From positions 1-5,122 of the forward strand of contig JAUXBJ010000189.1 in NCBI GenBank assembly GCA_030619425.1: a DNA stretch of 5,122 bases, written 5' to 3'. The position numbers and the translations under genes are program-made. Positions 4,595 through 5,122 of the stretch are shown here, in pieces. Origin of the DNA: a bacterium. Lineage in GTDB: Bacteria; Zixibacteria; MSB-5A5; GN15; FEB-12. How positions within the stretch are numbered: position 1 is the first letter of the stretch; each line of letters opens with the position of its first letter. The notes beneath the pieces were generated by a model. That model made no database searches and was not told the origin of the DNA. It was given only the letters and a program-made list of their open reading frames with translations.

Positions 4595-5122
4595 ATGGCG
4601 AATGAACGAGACCTGACAGCATACTTGAAAGCCCAGCCGTTTGTAGCTTTCGACACTGAGACCACCGGCCTTTGGGCGCCCACCCACCGGATCGTGGAGA
4701 TCGGCGCCGTTCGCTTCCACCTTGAGTCTGACCACGTGGAGACCTTCAACTCTCTGGTCAACCCCCAGCGACCGATGCCGCCCGAGGTGATCCGCATCCA
4801 CGGCATCACCGACGCCATGGTGGCTGATGCGCCGCCAATTGAAGAGGTTATACCCGAATTCATTCGTTTCTGTAACGGGGCGGTGATGATCGCTCATAAC
4901 GCGCCGTTTGATATTTCGTTCGTGGGTTGCGAACTGGAACGCTCTCAACTGCAGTTCGGCGACAACTTAATTCTGGACACAGTCGATATCTACCGGCGAC
5001 TCTTTCCCGGTTTGCCCGGATACTCGCTGCTGCGGTTAGCAAGGCAGTTCGATGTTGCTCAAACACAGGCTCACCGCGCGACCGCCGACGCTGAGTATGT
5101 TTGCCGATTGTTCCGAAATGCA
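4595..5122 (+). CDS. DEDDh 3'-5' exonuclease, DnaQ-like, cut by the window end
   Basis: The first 176 codons are present and the frame is open at the window edge. The domain hydrolyses DNA or RNA from the 3' end with two metal ions. Exo I is FDTETTGL with D20 and E22, Exo II is HNAPFD with D106, and Exo III is HRATAD with H160 and D165. All five catalytic residues are intact, and the HxxxxD spacing marks the DEDDh class. IVEIGAV and the Pro-Glu-Val-Ile-Arg-Ile-His-Gly-Ile-Thr block are also typical. The start at ATG 4595 is the only ATG, GTG or TTG codon in frame for at least 150 bases upstream, and it sits 19 residues before the catalytic Asp. It has no clear Shine-Dalgarno. The gene is divergent from hutH and functionally unrelated to it. 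The product could be a Pol III epsilon subunit (DnaQ), a stand-alone proofreading-type nuclease, or the N-terminal domain of a larger protein such as an exonuclease-helicase or exonuclease-GIY-YIG fusion. The missing C-terminus decides, so no symbol is given. Confidence 0.9.
   Translation, partial: MANERDLTAYLKAQPFVAFDTETTGLWAPTHRIVEIGAVRFHLESDHVETFNSLVNPQRPMPPEVIRIHGITDAMVADAPPIEEVIPEFIRFCNGAVMIAHNAPFDISFVGCELERSQLQFGDNLILDTVDIYRRLFPGLPGYSLLRLARQFDVAQTQAHRATADAEYVCRLFRNA

Noticed and set aside
4403..4948. 181-codon minus-strand frame opposite the exonuclease gene
   Set aside because: Most of it is antisense to the DEDDh motifs. Only the last 36 codons lie in intergenic DNA with their own ribosome site, and only those are kept as a possible small gene.

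Overview
The window is bacterial, moderately GC-rich and densely coded. It has good Shine-Dalgarno sequences and short 8-base overlaps between genes. I cannot name the organism from the sequence; nothing in it is diagnostic of a phylum. No mobile elements, tRNAs, rRNAs or CRISPR arrays are visible.

Region 1 (bases 2700 down to 1, minus strand) is a molybdenum cofactor (Moco) operon in the order leader RNA - mobA - mobB - moaA - moaC. MoaA and MoaC carry out the first step, GTP to cyclic pyranopterin monophosphate. MobA attaches GMP to the finished molybdopterin cofactor, and MobB is its GTP-binding partner. The genes overlap or abut, which implies one transcript and translational coupling. 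The middle of the pathway (moaD, moaE, mogA/moaB, moeA) is not in the window. A possible start codon at base 14 hints at another gene further downstream.

Region 2 (2543-2806) has no protein gene. Its mobA-proximal half can fold into a compact GC-rich leader RNA with a possible pseudoknot, followed by a hairpin that buries the mobA Shine-Dalgarno sequence. Its position suggests a Moco-sensing riboswitch, but I could not match it to the family consensus without tools.

Region 3 (2807-4330, minus) is a full-length MIO-type ammonia-lyase, most likely histidine ammonia-lyase. Its cofactor-forming tripeptide is Ala-Cys-Gly instead of Ala-Ser-Gly. No other histidine-utilisation gene is present.

Region 4 (4331-4594) lies between divergent genes. 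On the minus strand it holds a good sigma70-like promoter, a strong Shine-Dalgarno sequence and a possible 36-residue small protein, 72 bases ahead of hutH.

Region 5 (4595-5122, plus) is the start of a DEDDh 3'-5' exonuclease of the DnaQ type, cut by the window edge.

The best candidates for something new are the leader RNA, the Ala-Cys-Gly lyase and the small gene ahead of it. I see no clear, complete undescribed system.
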